In this document: positions 13,803-19,677 of the stretch, in pieces
Position numbering within the stretch: position 1 is the stretch's first letter
Layout: each line of letters opens with the position of its first letter
Source of the DNA: Dialister sp. UBA7295
GTDB taxonomy: Bacteria > Bacillota > Negativicutes > Veillonellales > Dialisteraceae
Direction of reading: 5' to 3'
DNA length: 19,677 nt
NCBI GenBank assembly: GCA_002471975.1
Contig: DKQZ01000014.1
Coordinates: 422 to 20,098, forward strand
Notes under the pieces: generated by a model
What the model was told of the DNA's origin: nothing
Seen by the model: only the letters and a program-made list of their open reading frames with translations
Databases searched by the model: none
Position numbers and translations under genes: made by a program

Positions 13803-15736
13803 TATGCCATCTCCTTTACATGAGACTCAATGAAGGAAATTTCCTTCTCATCCAGACCGTACTTCTTGTAAAGCTGCTGATCAATATTGTGGATAGACTG
13901 GGTCCAGTCAATATCTGAATTTGAGGTGAAATCCTGAAGAGGGATTAAATCCCAAACAGCTTTCGTCATATTTTGTGTAATTTTTCTTACACTTAATAGT
14001 GCACGAGCGAATTTAGACTTTACATATTTAAGTAATGCATGCGCTTCTTCTTCGGTTGTTAAATAGCCAATGCTCAAAAATGTATCTGTAACCCCTTCGT
14101 TGGGACTTACTATGTCCGTCGATGCCAGAGTCTCACCTAATGTTCCTCGTCCACTTGCTTTGGAAAGAATAACATTATATGTGTCTAAATAATCATTTTT
14201 TCTGATATATTTTGCTTGTATAAACTTAAATGCTTTCTTATTTCCCAATCTTCCCCAAATTTTAATATCATTTCTATTCTTTGGTAATTCCATGAAAGCT
14301 TCCGGTATACGCTCAAATATATCAGAACCAATCATATTGCCATTTCCTTTACCCAATCTATCAGCCGCAGTTGGATAATCATTAAAGAACTCATCAGTAA
14401 ATCGATATAAGCCTCTTGAAGAGACAATTTCATCTAAACATGGACAATTGTTGTCGTGCTTTTTAACCTTGGCGATTACACCATTTAATTCATTATATGC
14501 AGTAAAGACTCCGATCTTCCCAAATTTTTTACTCAAATCATGAATCGTAATTGCAACCCCGCCCTTAATATCTGTCCCTGGAAAAACTTTTGCTGCGTTT
14601 TGCTCATACATAATTACTTTTAAATAGTCATCATTTAGCATTTTTTGATTCCATCGGCTAGGAGTCTGACCGGCATCAAATAGAAATCTAGCAGGAGTTA
14701 TCAATTCTGCTACTTTGCCTATTTTATACGCCTCATCCATAAATAAATGATAAAGTGGAGCTTGTCTTTTATTATTTTTCTTTTCTTCCTGATAAGGTGG
14801 ATTTCCAATTACATAATCGAACTTCATAATTCCTTTTCCCCTCTCTGCAAGCTTTACAAACTTCAAACTCTGCTTTATATTTGTCCAGTCATAAATCATA
14901 CAATCCGGCAGTTCTTCCGATTTCTTTTCTTCTTCCGCCTCGAAGAGATTGATTTCCTTGATTTCCATAAATTTCGCTGTATTTGGTATTTTACCTGTGA
15001 GGCCGTCCATCTGCCAGAGGTTCCAGGCGATGATATTGATAGCTTTTTTCTTCTCGGACTGTGTCGGTTCCCTGTGCCATACGTGCTGCAGCCATTCGGA
15101 CCAGTCGGCAAAAACGTTCACTCTCGCAATAAGGAGATTGTCTCCCTGAAATTCATAGCCATAGGTGGCCTGAAGGGCTCGGAAGGATTGATTCACCCAT
15201 TCTTTCTCGTCTGCTGCAAACCGTGTGATCACTGCCAGTTTTCGGTCAAGAATGCCTGTCCGTTCTTCTACAGAAATAACTTCCCCCGTTGCCGCATCGT
15301 AGCGGGAAACGAGGTAAGGTCCTTCCCCGCAGGTGATTTCCAGGCGCCGTACGTCCACGTATTTCTTCCATTTCTTTGAAAGGATTTCTTCCGTCCAGGG
15401 TTCATCGGCCACGTCATTCATCTTTTTGCAGATGAAAAGAGGAGTGAAGACTTCCGCATGTTTTTTCGTCCGTTCCGATTGCTCCTCGAAAGCCTTCCTC
15501 GCCCGGGTCTGGACCACACGGAAATGGTCTTTCGATAGAAGTCCCGCCCGTATTTCCATGGAAGCGCCATAAGCCTCGCCCCGGGGAATATAGGCATTCG
15601 TGGCCCATACGATATTTCTTTTGACTTTCTTCCCTGCACTGTCCTTCAGATTCGACAGAGTCTTGTCCACCAGAAGCTCTTTCAAAAGCCCCGCCCGGTC
15701 CAACCGGATCAGATCGTCCGCAATATTGATAAGCAC
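13802..15736 (-). CDS. Eco57I-type N6-adenine DNA methyltransferase
   Basis: A 644-residue methylase of the restriction system. Motif X EVFTP is at 95-99, SAM-binding motif I LEITCGEGPYLVSRYD at 132-147, and catalytic motif IV NPPY at 312-315 (FDYVIGNPPYQEE). ITPARFLF and TDIKGGVAIT follow. The C-terminal half should hold target recognition. It starts at a GTG at 15736 with AAAGGAGG five bases upstream. The coding sequence is mosaic: by hand count 14161-14220 has 13 G/C in 60 bases, against 37 in 60 at 15301-15360. The low-GC stretch spans roughly 13930-14880, covering the region just before NPPY and the recognition part, which suggests domain exchange. Confidence 0.87.
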   Translation of the reverse strand: MLINIADDLIRLDRAGLLKELLVDKTLSNLKDSAGKKVKRNIVWATNAYIPRGEAYGASMEIRAGLLSKDHFRVVQTRARKAFEEQSERTKKHAEVFTPLFICKKMNDVADEPWTEEILSKKWKKYVDVRRLEITCGEGPYLVSRYDAATGEVISVEERTGILDRKLAVITRFAADEKEWVNQSFRALQATYGYEFQGDNLLIARVNVFADWSEWLQHVWHREPTQSEKKKAINIIAWNLWQMDGLTGKIPNTAKFMEIKEINLFEAEEEKKSEELPDCMIYDWTNIKQSLKFVKLAERGKGIMKFDYVIGNPPYQEEKKNNKRQAPLYHLFMDEAYKIGKVAELITPARFLFDAGQTPSRWNQKMLNDDYLKVIMYEQNAAKVFPGTDIKGGVAITIHDLSKKFGKIGVFTAYNELNGVIAKVKKHDNNCPCLDEIVSSRGLYRFTDEFFNDYPTAADRLGKGNGNMIGSDIFERIPEAFMELPKNRNDIKIWGRLGNKKAFKFIQAKYIRKNDYLDTYNVILSKASGRGTLGETLASTDIVSPNEGVTDTFLSIGYLTTEEEAHALLKYVKSKFARALLSVRKITQNMTKAVWDLIPLQDFTSNSDIDWTQSIHNIDQQLYKKYGLDEKEISFIESHVKEMA

Positions 15737-15777
15737 AGGAGCCTCCTTTAAAAAATAAGGTGTCTTTCTTATATTTT

Positions 15778-15807
15778 ACTATACCCACCCGTAAAATGCT
15801 CTTTCAA
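15778..15807 (-). promoter_or_regulatory. Promoter of the restriction-modification operon
   Basis: On the minus strand TTGAAA (15807-15802) and TATAGT (15783-15778) are 18 bases apart, with the predicted start about 35 bases before the GTG. This is the only good promoter found for the four-gene operon. Confidence 0.6.
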
Positions 15808-16028
15808 ATAGAAAATCCCACGCCGGTACAACTCTTTGTATGTATTATAGCAGTCCCAAAAGACAAAGCGTGTCTCTCGTAAAGGGACATTTGATCATCC
15901 CAGGAAAACCATCCTCGTCAGTCCCAAAGCTTCAAGGCCCGGGATGGGTCCCCTTAGAGCCCGGAGCTTTGATGGGAGAAGATGACGGTCCCTCGGGCCG
16001 CGGAACTCCCATGCGGGCCCCCTGATGT

Positions 16029-16190
16029 CAAAAAGATAAAAATGGCGGGCTTCATGAATTTGTCGCCCGCCACCTACCCGAGTCCCGTTTCCCGCGTCCC
16101 GATCACCGTACAGTTTCGAAGACAGCTGAGGATTCAAAGTTTCAACACTTTCAACCACTGATGAAAAGCTCGGAACTCGGAACTTCTATG
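16029..16190 (-). repeat. G-tract/hairpin unit 6 (period 7) with full tail
   Basis: The stem pairs TGGCGGGC (16043-16050) with GCCCGCCA (16065-16072), A-tract at 16038-16042. CCCG occurs at 16077, 16084, 16091 and 16098, an exact 7-base period, making a G-quadruplex motif on the minus strand. The tail has ACCGTACAGTTTCGAAGACAG (shared with units 7 and 8), a TTCAAAGTTTCAACACTTTCA segment, and CGGAACTCGGAACTTC at 16171-16186. The sequence before it (15838-16028) shows no gene. Confidence 0.8.
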
Positions 16191-16286
16191 TATCCTCATT
16201 TCCGTCTTGTACCTGTAGAACAACCCCTCAGTCTGCTCCGCAGACAGCTCCCCAGGCTCGGGAAGCTGGTGCCCGATAGCATTTTT
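16188..16286. repeat. 97-base repeat, copy 1
   Basis: Nearly identical to 19535-19633; I see one substitution and a one-base difference in the T-run at the end. It contains the hairpins GTCTGC-tcc-GCAGAC (16231-16245) and AGCTCCCC...GGGAAGCT (about 16246-16267). Non-coding. Confidence 0.85.
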
Positions 16287-16330
16287 TCTTTTATTGTCAT
16301 TTGTGCCGTATACCTGTAGTACAGGCATAT

Positions 16331-16555
16331 CAAAAGGGCGCTGCTATACGAATTGTGCCGCGCCGCCTTCCCGAGTCCCGATCACCGTACAGTTTCGAAG
16401 ACAGCAGAGAATTCAAAGTTTCAACACTTTCAGCCACTGATGAAAATCTCGGAACTCGGAACTTCTATGCGAGTTATTATGGAAGCCTCGGAACCCGGAA
16501 CTTCCATGCGAGTCATTATGGGAGTCCGGCAACCGGGAATTTCAATGGAAGCAGC
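16331..16555 (-). repeat. G-tract/hairpin unit 7 with duplicated tail
   Basis: The stem pairs GGCGC (16337-16341) with GCGCC (16360-16364) after an A-tract at 16332-16335. Only two CCCG tracts remain (16370, 16377). The tail matches unit 6, then repeats CGGAAC-type heptamers three times (about 16448, 16490 and 16526), each followed by a TATG(C)GAG-type segment. Confidence 0.7.
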
Positions 16556-16577
16556 TCGGTAATTTTCGTGCATTGTA

Positions 16578-16606
16578 TTGCAATCTTCGTGCAAATCAAA
16601 TAAAAT
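16578..16606 (+). promoter_or_regulatory. Promoter and candidate operator of dinJ-yafQ
   Basis: TTGCAA (16578-16583) and TAAAAT (16601-16606) are 17 bases apart. TTCGTGCA occurs twice as a direct repeat, at 16565-16572 and 16586-16593, 21 bases (two helical turns) apart. One copy lies upstream of the -35 and the other within the spacer, a good position for autorepression. Confidence 0.65.
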
Positions 16607-16636
16607 GTATATGGAAATTAGAAAGGAGTGAGTCTT

Positions 16637-16909
16637 ATGGCTACTACAAATATCAGCATCCGCATGGATTCGGATGTGAAGGCAAGGGCTGATGCTTTAT
16701 TTGCTGAGCTTGGCATGAATTTATCGACGGCTTTCAACATTTTCGTCCGTCAGTCGCTCCGTGAGGGGGGCATCCCTTTCAAGGTCAGACTGGAGCAGCC
16801 CAATAAGGAGACGATGGCTGCCATGCTGGAGGCGGAAAGGATTGCCGGGGATCCGTCTGTAAAGGGGTATACGGACCTGGATGAGCTTTTGGCGGATCTT
16901 AAGAAATGA
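16637..16909 (+). CDS. dinJ: RelB/DinJ family antitoxin
   Basis: A 90-residue ribbon-helix-helix antitoxin. The N-terminus TTNISIRMDSDVKARADALF and LGMNLSTAFNIFVRQSL are characteristic of DinJ/RelB; the first beta strand should bind DNA as a dimer. The C-terminal part (from about residue 60) would wrap the toxin. The ATG at 16637 is chosen over a GTG at 16628 because AGGAG (16624-16628) overlaps the latter and lies eight bases before the former. Its stop overlaps the toxin start as ATGA, the usual coupled antitoxin-first arrangement. Confidence 0.9.
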   Translation: MATTNISIRMDSDVKARADALFAELGMNLSTAFNIFVRQSLREGGIPFKVRLEQPNKETMAAMLEAERIAGDPSVKGYTDLDELLADLKK

Positions 16910-17196
16910 GAAAGACAAAGTATATCGTCAAGCCCACCACGCAGTTCAGGAAGGATTACAAGCTGGCCATGAAGCGGGGACGGAAAGTTGCGCTCCTCGA
17001 TCAGGTCATCGCCAGGCTCTCTCTCGGTGAATCACTGGATGAGAAGAATCGGGATCATGCCCTGACCGGGACATGGGCGGGCCACCGGGAATGTCATATC
17101 CTCCCGGACTGGCTGCTCATATACCGCATAGAAAATGACGTGCTGGTGCTGACTCTCACCCGCACAGGAACGCATAGTGACCTTTTGGGGAAATAA
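16906..17196 (+). CDS. yafQ: YafQ family toxin (mRNA interferase)
   Basis: A 96-residue RelE-superfamily toxin of the YafQ group, expected to cleave mRNA at the ribosome unless bound by the preceding antitoxin. Recognisable segments are QFRKDYKLAMKRG, RDHALTGTWAGHRECHILPDW and LTRTGTHSDLL. The conserved histidines in DHAL, GHRECH and GTHSDL correspond to the family's active-site residues. Normal length, so apparently intact. The start overlaps the antitoxin stop by four bases. A strong terminator follows seven bases after the stop. Confidence 0.9.
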   Translation: MRKTKYIVKPTTQFRKDYKLAMKRGRKVALLDQVIARLSLGESLDEKNRDHALTGTWAGHRECHILPDWLLIYRIENDVLVLTLTRTGTHSDLLGK

Positions 17197-17202
17197 AAAA
17201 TA

Positions 17203-17235
17203 CCGCTCTATGGGATGCCTCATAGAGCGGCTTTT
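17203..17235 (+). terminator. Terminator of dinJ-yafQ
   Basis: A ten-base perfect stem pairs CCGCTCTATG (17203-17212) with CATAGAGCGG (17221-17230) around an eight-base loop, followed by CTTTT. An A-tract on the other side could give weak reverse activity. Confidence 0.9.
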
Positions 17236-17263
17236 CATTCTGACTGGCATCAAAGCCGCCTGA

Positions 17264-17415
17264 CGTTCAGGCTCCCTGGGGGGGAGCCTCTCGCTTATGG
17301 ATAGAGTCAATAACATGAATATCGTTTCGATTTCAATCATCAGTCATCCCATCCGTCAGCTTCGCTGACACCTTCCCTATCCAGGGAAGGCTGACCATCA
17401 GGCGGCCTTCGGCCG
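17264..17415. repeat. Double-hairpin repeat fragments
   Basis: A GGCTCCC...GGGGGGAGCC hairpin (about 17270-17288) is followed by an inverted relative of the 2595-2660 element. That relative has GTCAGC-ttc-GCTGAC (about 17356-17370) and CCTTCCCT-atcc-AGGGAAGG (about 17371-17390), then GGCGGCC-ttc-GGCCGCC (17402-17418). The segment from 17325 to 17360 also recurs at the right end of the window (19636-19677). No gene. Confidence 0.7.
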
Positions 17416-17424
17416 CCGGGTAGG

Positions 17425-17663
17425 ACACTCGGAACTCGGAACTCCCATGCGAGCCTTAATGGAGGAAAATATAAAAAGGCGCGGCTTCCTGATTTGTGCA
17501 GCGCCACCACCCCGAGTCCCGTTTCCCGAGTCCCGAACACCGTACAGTTTCGAAGACAACTGAGAATTCAAAGTTTCAACACTTTCAGCCACTGATGGAA
17601 AACTCGGAACTCGGAACTTCCATGCGAGTTATTATGGAAGTCTGGCAACTGGCAGCTTCAATG
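17425..17663 (-). repeat. G-tract/hairpin unit 8 (period 7) with full tail
   Basis: The stem pairs GGCGCGGC (17478-17485) with GCAGCGCC (17498-17505), one mismatch, A-tract at 17473-17477. CCCG occurs at 17511, 17518, 17525 and 17532, an exact 7-base period. The tail is nearly identical to unit 6 and ends in CGGAACTCGGAACTTC (17604-17619). It lies downstream of the minus-strand ATPase gene and is that gene's most likely terminator. Confidence 0.8.
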
Positions 17664-17670
17664 GAACCAT

Positions 17671-19050
17671 TCAGATCATTTCTTCATAGCTTACGAGCCG
17701 CAGGTTTTCTATTTCTTTTGCTTTCCTGATTGTGCGCTGTGAGAAGTTTCTTTTGGTGAAGAGGATGTAGGATTTTTTCCCTTCAAAGAGGTTTCCCCGG
17801 CGGAGGAGGGTTTCCAGGGTATCTATATCGGTGTCTTCGTTTCTCCATTTGCATTCGCAGAGGAGCATCTGGTCTTCACCGGTGGCGAGGATGTCTATTT
17901 CTTCCTGTTTCCTGGTGTGTGGATTGGTTCCCCACCAGCGGCCGGCCTGGTCGAAGGGGGTGGGGAGTCTTCCTTCCCTGTTCTGTTTCCAGAGCCACTG
18001 GAGGCATATTTCTTCAAAGACTTGTCCCATGAAGTCGGATAGGCCGGGCTCGATGCGCCGATAGGCTGTCTCACCCATTCCGTTCTGGATGAGGGAATAA
18101 GATCGGGGTATGAAGCGATACCAGAATCGGAAGAGTCCGTCTTTCAGGAGATAGATGGATCGGCGGGAGTTTTTTTCGCCCAGAGGTGTTTCTCTTTTGA
18201 TGATGTCCAGGTCCATGAGATTTCGGACGTATCCGGCGCAGGCGCTGACTTCGATGCCTGCTTTGGAGGCGATCTGGCTGAGTTTCGTATTTCCTTCTGC
18301 TATGGCCTGAATGATGGCATTGTAGGTAGCGGGGTCGCGAAGTTCCTGTTTCAGGAGGTTGGCCGGTTCTTCGAAAAGGTAGGACGTGGGGTCGAAGAAA
18401 TTGGCGATGAGGTTTGCTTCGACTTTTTTATTTCCATCCATTTGGGAGAGGTAGAGGGGAATGCCTCCTGCAGCGCCGTAGTAGAGGGCAAGGTCTTCCC
18501 CGGATATATGGGGAAAGAGTTTCCGGGCTTCGAATATGGTAAAGGGCTGGAGTTTGAGCTGGGCAGTGCGGCGTCCAAAGAGGGGGCTTTCATGGCCGAG
18601 GACTTGTTTTTCCATGAAGCTCATGGAGGAGCCGCAGAGAATCACATAGATGTCCAGGTCTTTCCAGTGATGGTCTATTTCTACTTGAAGGAGGGAGGAA
18701 ATACCTGGGTATGAGCCGGCGAGCCAGGGGTATTCATCGATGACGAGGATGATTTTTTCCCGGCGGGCCATGTCCGTGATGGCTTCCATGGCAGCTTCAA
18801 AGTCCCGGTATACCGGGGCTCTCCCTTCTCCGCCATTGGCTTCGTAAATACTCTGGGATAAATTTTCCAGGTTCTCACGAGCTGTGGTCTCCATGCCGGT
18901 GAAGAAGATGGTTTTCTTCCCTTTGCAGAATTCCCGGATCAGGGCGGTCTTTCCTACCCGCCGGCGGCCATAGATAATGATGCATTCATAATTTTTCCTG
19001 TCATAGCGGGTCTTCAGCTGCTGCAGTTCATGGTCTCTTCCGACAAACAT
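17671..19050 (-). CDS. AAA ATPase (ATPase_2 type) with DUF234 / PD-(D/E)xK-like C-terminus
   Basis: A 459-residue ATPase. Walker A GRRRVGKT is at 28-35, Walker B IILVIDEYPWL at 100-110, the sensor segment VILCGSSMSFME at 136-147, and a likely arginine finger in LFGRR at 157-161. Residues about 242-290 look like a winged helix. Residues about 305-459 are the DUF234-type domain, with EEIDIL (383-388) and CECKW (398-402) giving the E-x-D...E-x-K pattern of PD-(D/E)xK nucleases. Such genes are common, often multi-copy, in anaerobes and archaea; their function is unsettled. The ATG at 19050 has AAAGGAGG upstream. A palindromic iteron cluster covers its promoter. It is monocistronic. Confidence 0.87.
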   Translation of the reverse strand: MFVGRDHELQQLKTRYDRKNYECIIIYGRRRVGKTALIREFCKGKKTIFFTGMETTARENLENLSQSIYEANGGEGRAPVYRDFEAAMEAITDMARREKIILVIDEYPWLAGSYPGISSLLQVEIDHHWKDLDIYVILCGSSMSFMEKQVLGHESPLFGRRTAQLKLQPFTIFEARKLFPHISGEDLALYYGAAGGIPLYLSQMDGNKKVEANLIANFFDPTSYLFEEPANLLKQELRDPATYNAIIQAIAEGNTKLSQIASKAGIEVSACAGYVRNLMDLDIIKRETPLGEKNSRRSIYLLKDGLFRFWYRFIPRSYSLIQNGMGETAYRRIEPGLSDFMGQVFEEICLQWLWKQNREGRLPTPFDQAGRWWGTNPHTRKQEEIDILATGEDQMLLCECKWRNEDTDIDTLETLLRRGNLFEGKKSYILFTKRNFSQRTIRKAKEIENLRLVSYEEMI

Positions 19051-19069
19051 GGAATGCCTCCTTTGTAAA

Positions 19070-19106
19070 TTAGTAAGTTACGATTTACTAAATCATAACT
19101 TACTAA
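19070..19106. promoter_or_regulatory. Palindromic iteron operator of the ATPase gene
   Basis: Three heptamers, TTAGTAA (19070), TTACTAA (19085) and TTACTAA (19100), lie at an exact 15-base spacing; TTAGTAA and TTACTAA are reverse complements. Together they form a 37-base near-perfect palindrome with 11-base outer arms, one mismatch and six-base inner arms. It covers the -10 and the start region, so it is probably an operator. Confidence 0.8.
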
Positions 19107-19120
19107 TTTGCAAAATGCAA
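19092..19120 (-). promoter_or_regulatory. Promoter of the ATPase gene
   Basis: On the minus strand TTGCAT (19120-19115) and TATGAT (19097-19092) are 17 bases apart. The -10 lies inside the palindrome. Confidence 0.65.
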
Positions 19121-19139
19121 GGGAAATTTCGTAGTTCAC

Positions 19140-19372
19140 CGATCGGTCAGGCTCCCCCTGGGGGGAGCTGGCGCTGAAAGCGTCAGAGGGGGGAATAAAT
19201 TGGCGGGCTTTATCATTTTTCGCTCGCCACCGCCCCGAGTCCCGGTATACCGTAATGGTACGCGAAGTAAAGCCTCTCCCGTTCAAGTAGAAGTCATAGG
19301 CCATGATGCCCACTCGGAACTCGGAACTTCTATGCGAGTTATTATGGAAGTCTGGCAGCTGGCAACTTCAAT
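19140..19372 (-). repeat. Hairpin repeat plus G-tract/hairpin unit 9
   Basis: A GGCTCCCCCT-GGGGGGAGC hairpin and GAGGGGGGA segment (about 19149-19195) lead into unit 9. Its stem pairs TGGCGGGC (19201-19208) with GCTCGCCA (19222-19229), one wobble. Two CCCG tracts follow (19234, 19241). The tail with CGGAACTCGGAACTTC and GCGAGTTATTATGGAAGTCTGGCA (shared with unit 8) is at about 19315-19352. Reading frames here lack ribosome binding sites and are discounted. Confidence 0.65.
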
Positions 19373-19377
19373 GAGAA

Positions 19378-19550
19378 CATATAAAAAGGGCGCTGCTCTA
19401 CGATTTGTGCAGCGCCACCTACCCGAGTCCCGACGTCCCGAGTCCCGATCAATTCAAAGTGAATGAAAAAGGCTATTTCTTCCAAGTTCCAACATTTTCA
19501 GCCCCTGATGGAAGCCTCGGAACTCGGAACTTCCATGTATCCTCATTTCC
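19378..19550 (-). repeat. G-tract/hairpin unit 10 with tail
   Basis: A perfect eight-base stem pairs GGCGCTGC (19389-19396) with GCAGCGCC (19409-19416), A-tract at 19383-19387. CCCG occurs at 19422, 19429, 19437 and 19444 (spacing 7, 8, 7). The tail resembles units 6-8 and ends in CGGAACTCGGAACTTCCATG. Confidence 0.8.
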
Positions 19551-19677
19551 GTCTTGTACCTGTAGAACAACCCCTCAGTCTGCTCCGCAGACAGCTCCCC
19601 AGGCTCGGGGAGCTGGTGCCCGATAGCATTTTTCTTCGTTTCGATTTCAATCATCAGTCATCCCATCCGTCAGCTTC
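19535..19677. repeat. 97-base repeat, copy 2, and adjoining fragment
   Basis: 19535-19633 is nearly identical to 16188-16286. The remaining bases (19636-19677) match the inverted element at 17325-17360 (TTTCGATTTCAATCATCAGT). The window ends inside this repeat. Confidence 0.85.

Noticed and set aside
16029..16610. Insertion sequence remnants in the repeat-rich spacers
   Set aside because: No transposase fragment, terminal inverted repeat pair or target duplication could be identified.
19014..19313. Minus-strand open frame of 99 codons upstream of the ATPase gene
   Set aside because: It runs through a repeat unit, the promoter and the palindrome, and overlaps the ATPase start in another frame.

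Overview
The window looks like a chromosomal accessory region of a gut or oral member of the Negativicutes (Gram-negative Firmicutes); Dialister or a close relative is my best guess. The basis is Firmicutes-style AGGAGG ribosome binding sites, lipoproteins with lipoboxes, gene content and the dense intergenic repeats. This is an impression from sequence style, not a database match.

Layout. 1-365: intergenic repeats. 366-2212: a divergent lysis cassette, with a small sigma-factor-like regulator on the minus strand and a TcdE-class holin plus GH25 endolysin on the plus strand. A GAAC-N4-GTTC site resembling a Gram-positive LexA box overlaps the regulator's promoter. 2213-2974: repeats. 3015-4412: a HigB-HigA toxin-antitoxin pair whose antitoxin is fused to an ImmA/IrrE metallopeptidase domain, with twin operators bracketing the promoter. 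4500-5400: more repeats. 5454-8588: an AT-richer envelope cluster (NagZ-like GH3 lipoprotein, a membrane lipoprotein and a divergent secreted protein) bracketed by two near-identical terminator hairpins. 8654-15736: a minus-strand restriction-modification operon in the order methylase, GIY-YIG/SF2 helicase, GIY-YIG/DUF4357 protein, and an mrr gene broken by one in-frame stop. 15810-16560: repeats. 16637-17196: a DinJ-YafQ type toxin-antitoxin pair. 17671-19050: an AAA ATPase with a C-terminal nuclease-like motif, preceded by three 15-bp-spaced heptamers that form a palindrome over its promoter. 19107-19677: repeats.

Taken together this is a defence and stress island: restriction-modification, type IV restriction, two toxin-antitoxin pairs, an AAA ATPase and a possibly DNA-damage-responsive lysis cassette, separated by repeat-rich spacers. 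No transposase, integrase, phage structural gene, tRNA or rRNA was recognised.

The two least ordinary signals are the candidate SOS-to-sigma-to-holin/endolysin circuit and a family of ten intergenic units. Each unit pairs a G-tract array, usually with a strict 7- or 9-base period, with a U-tailed hairpin whose arms change sequence while keeping pairing.
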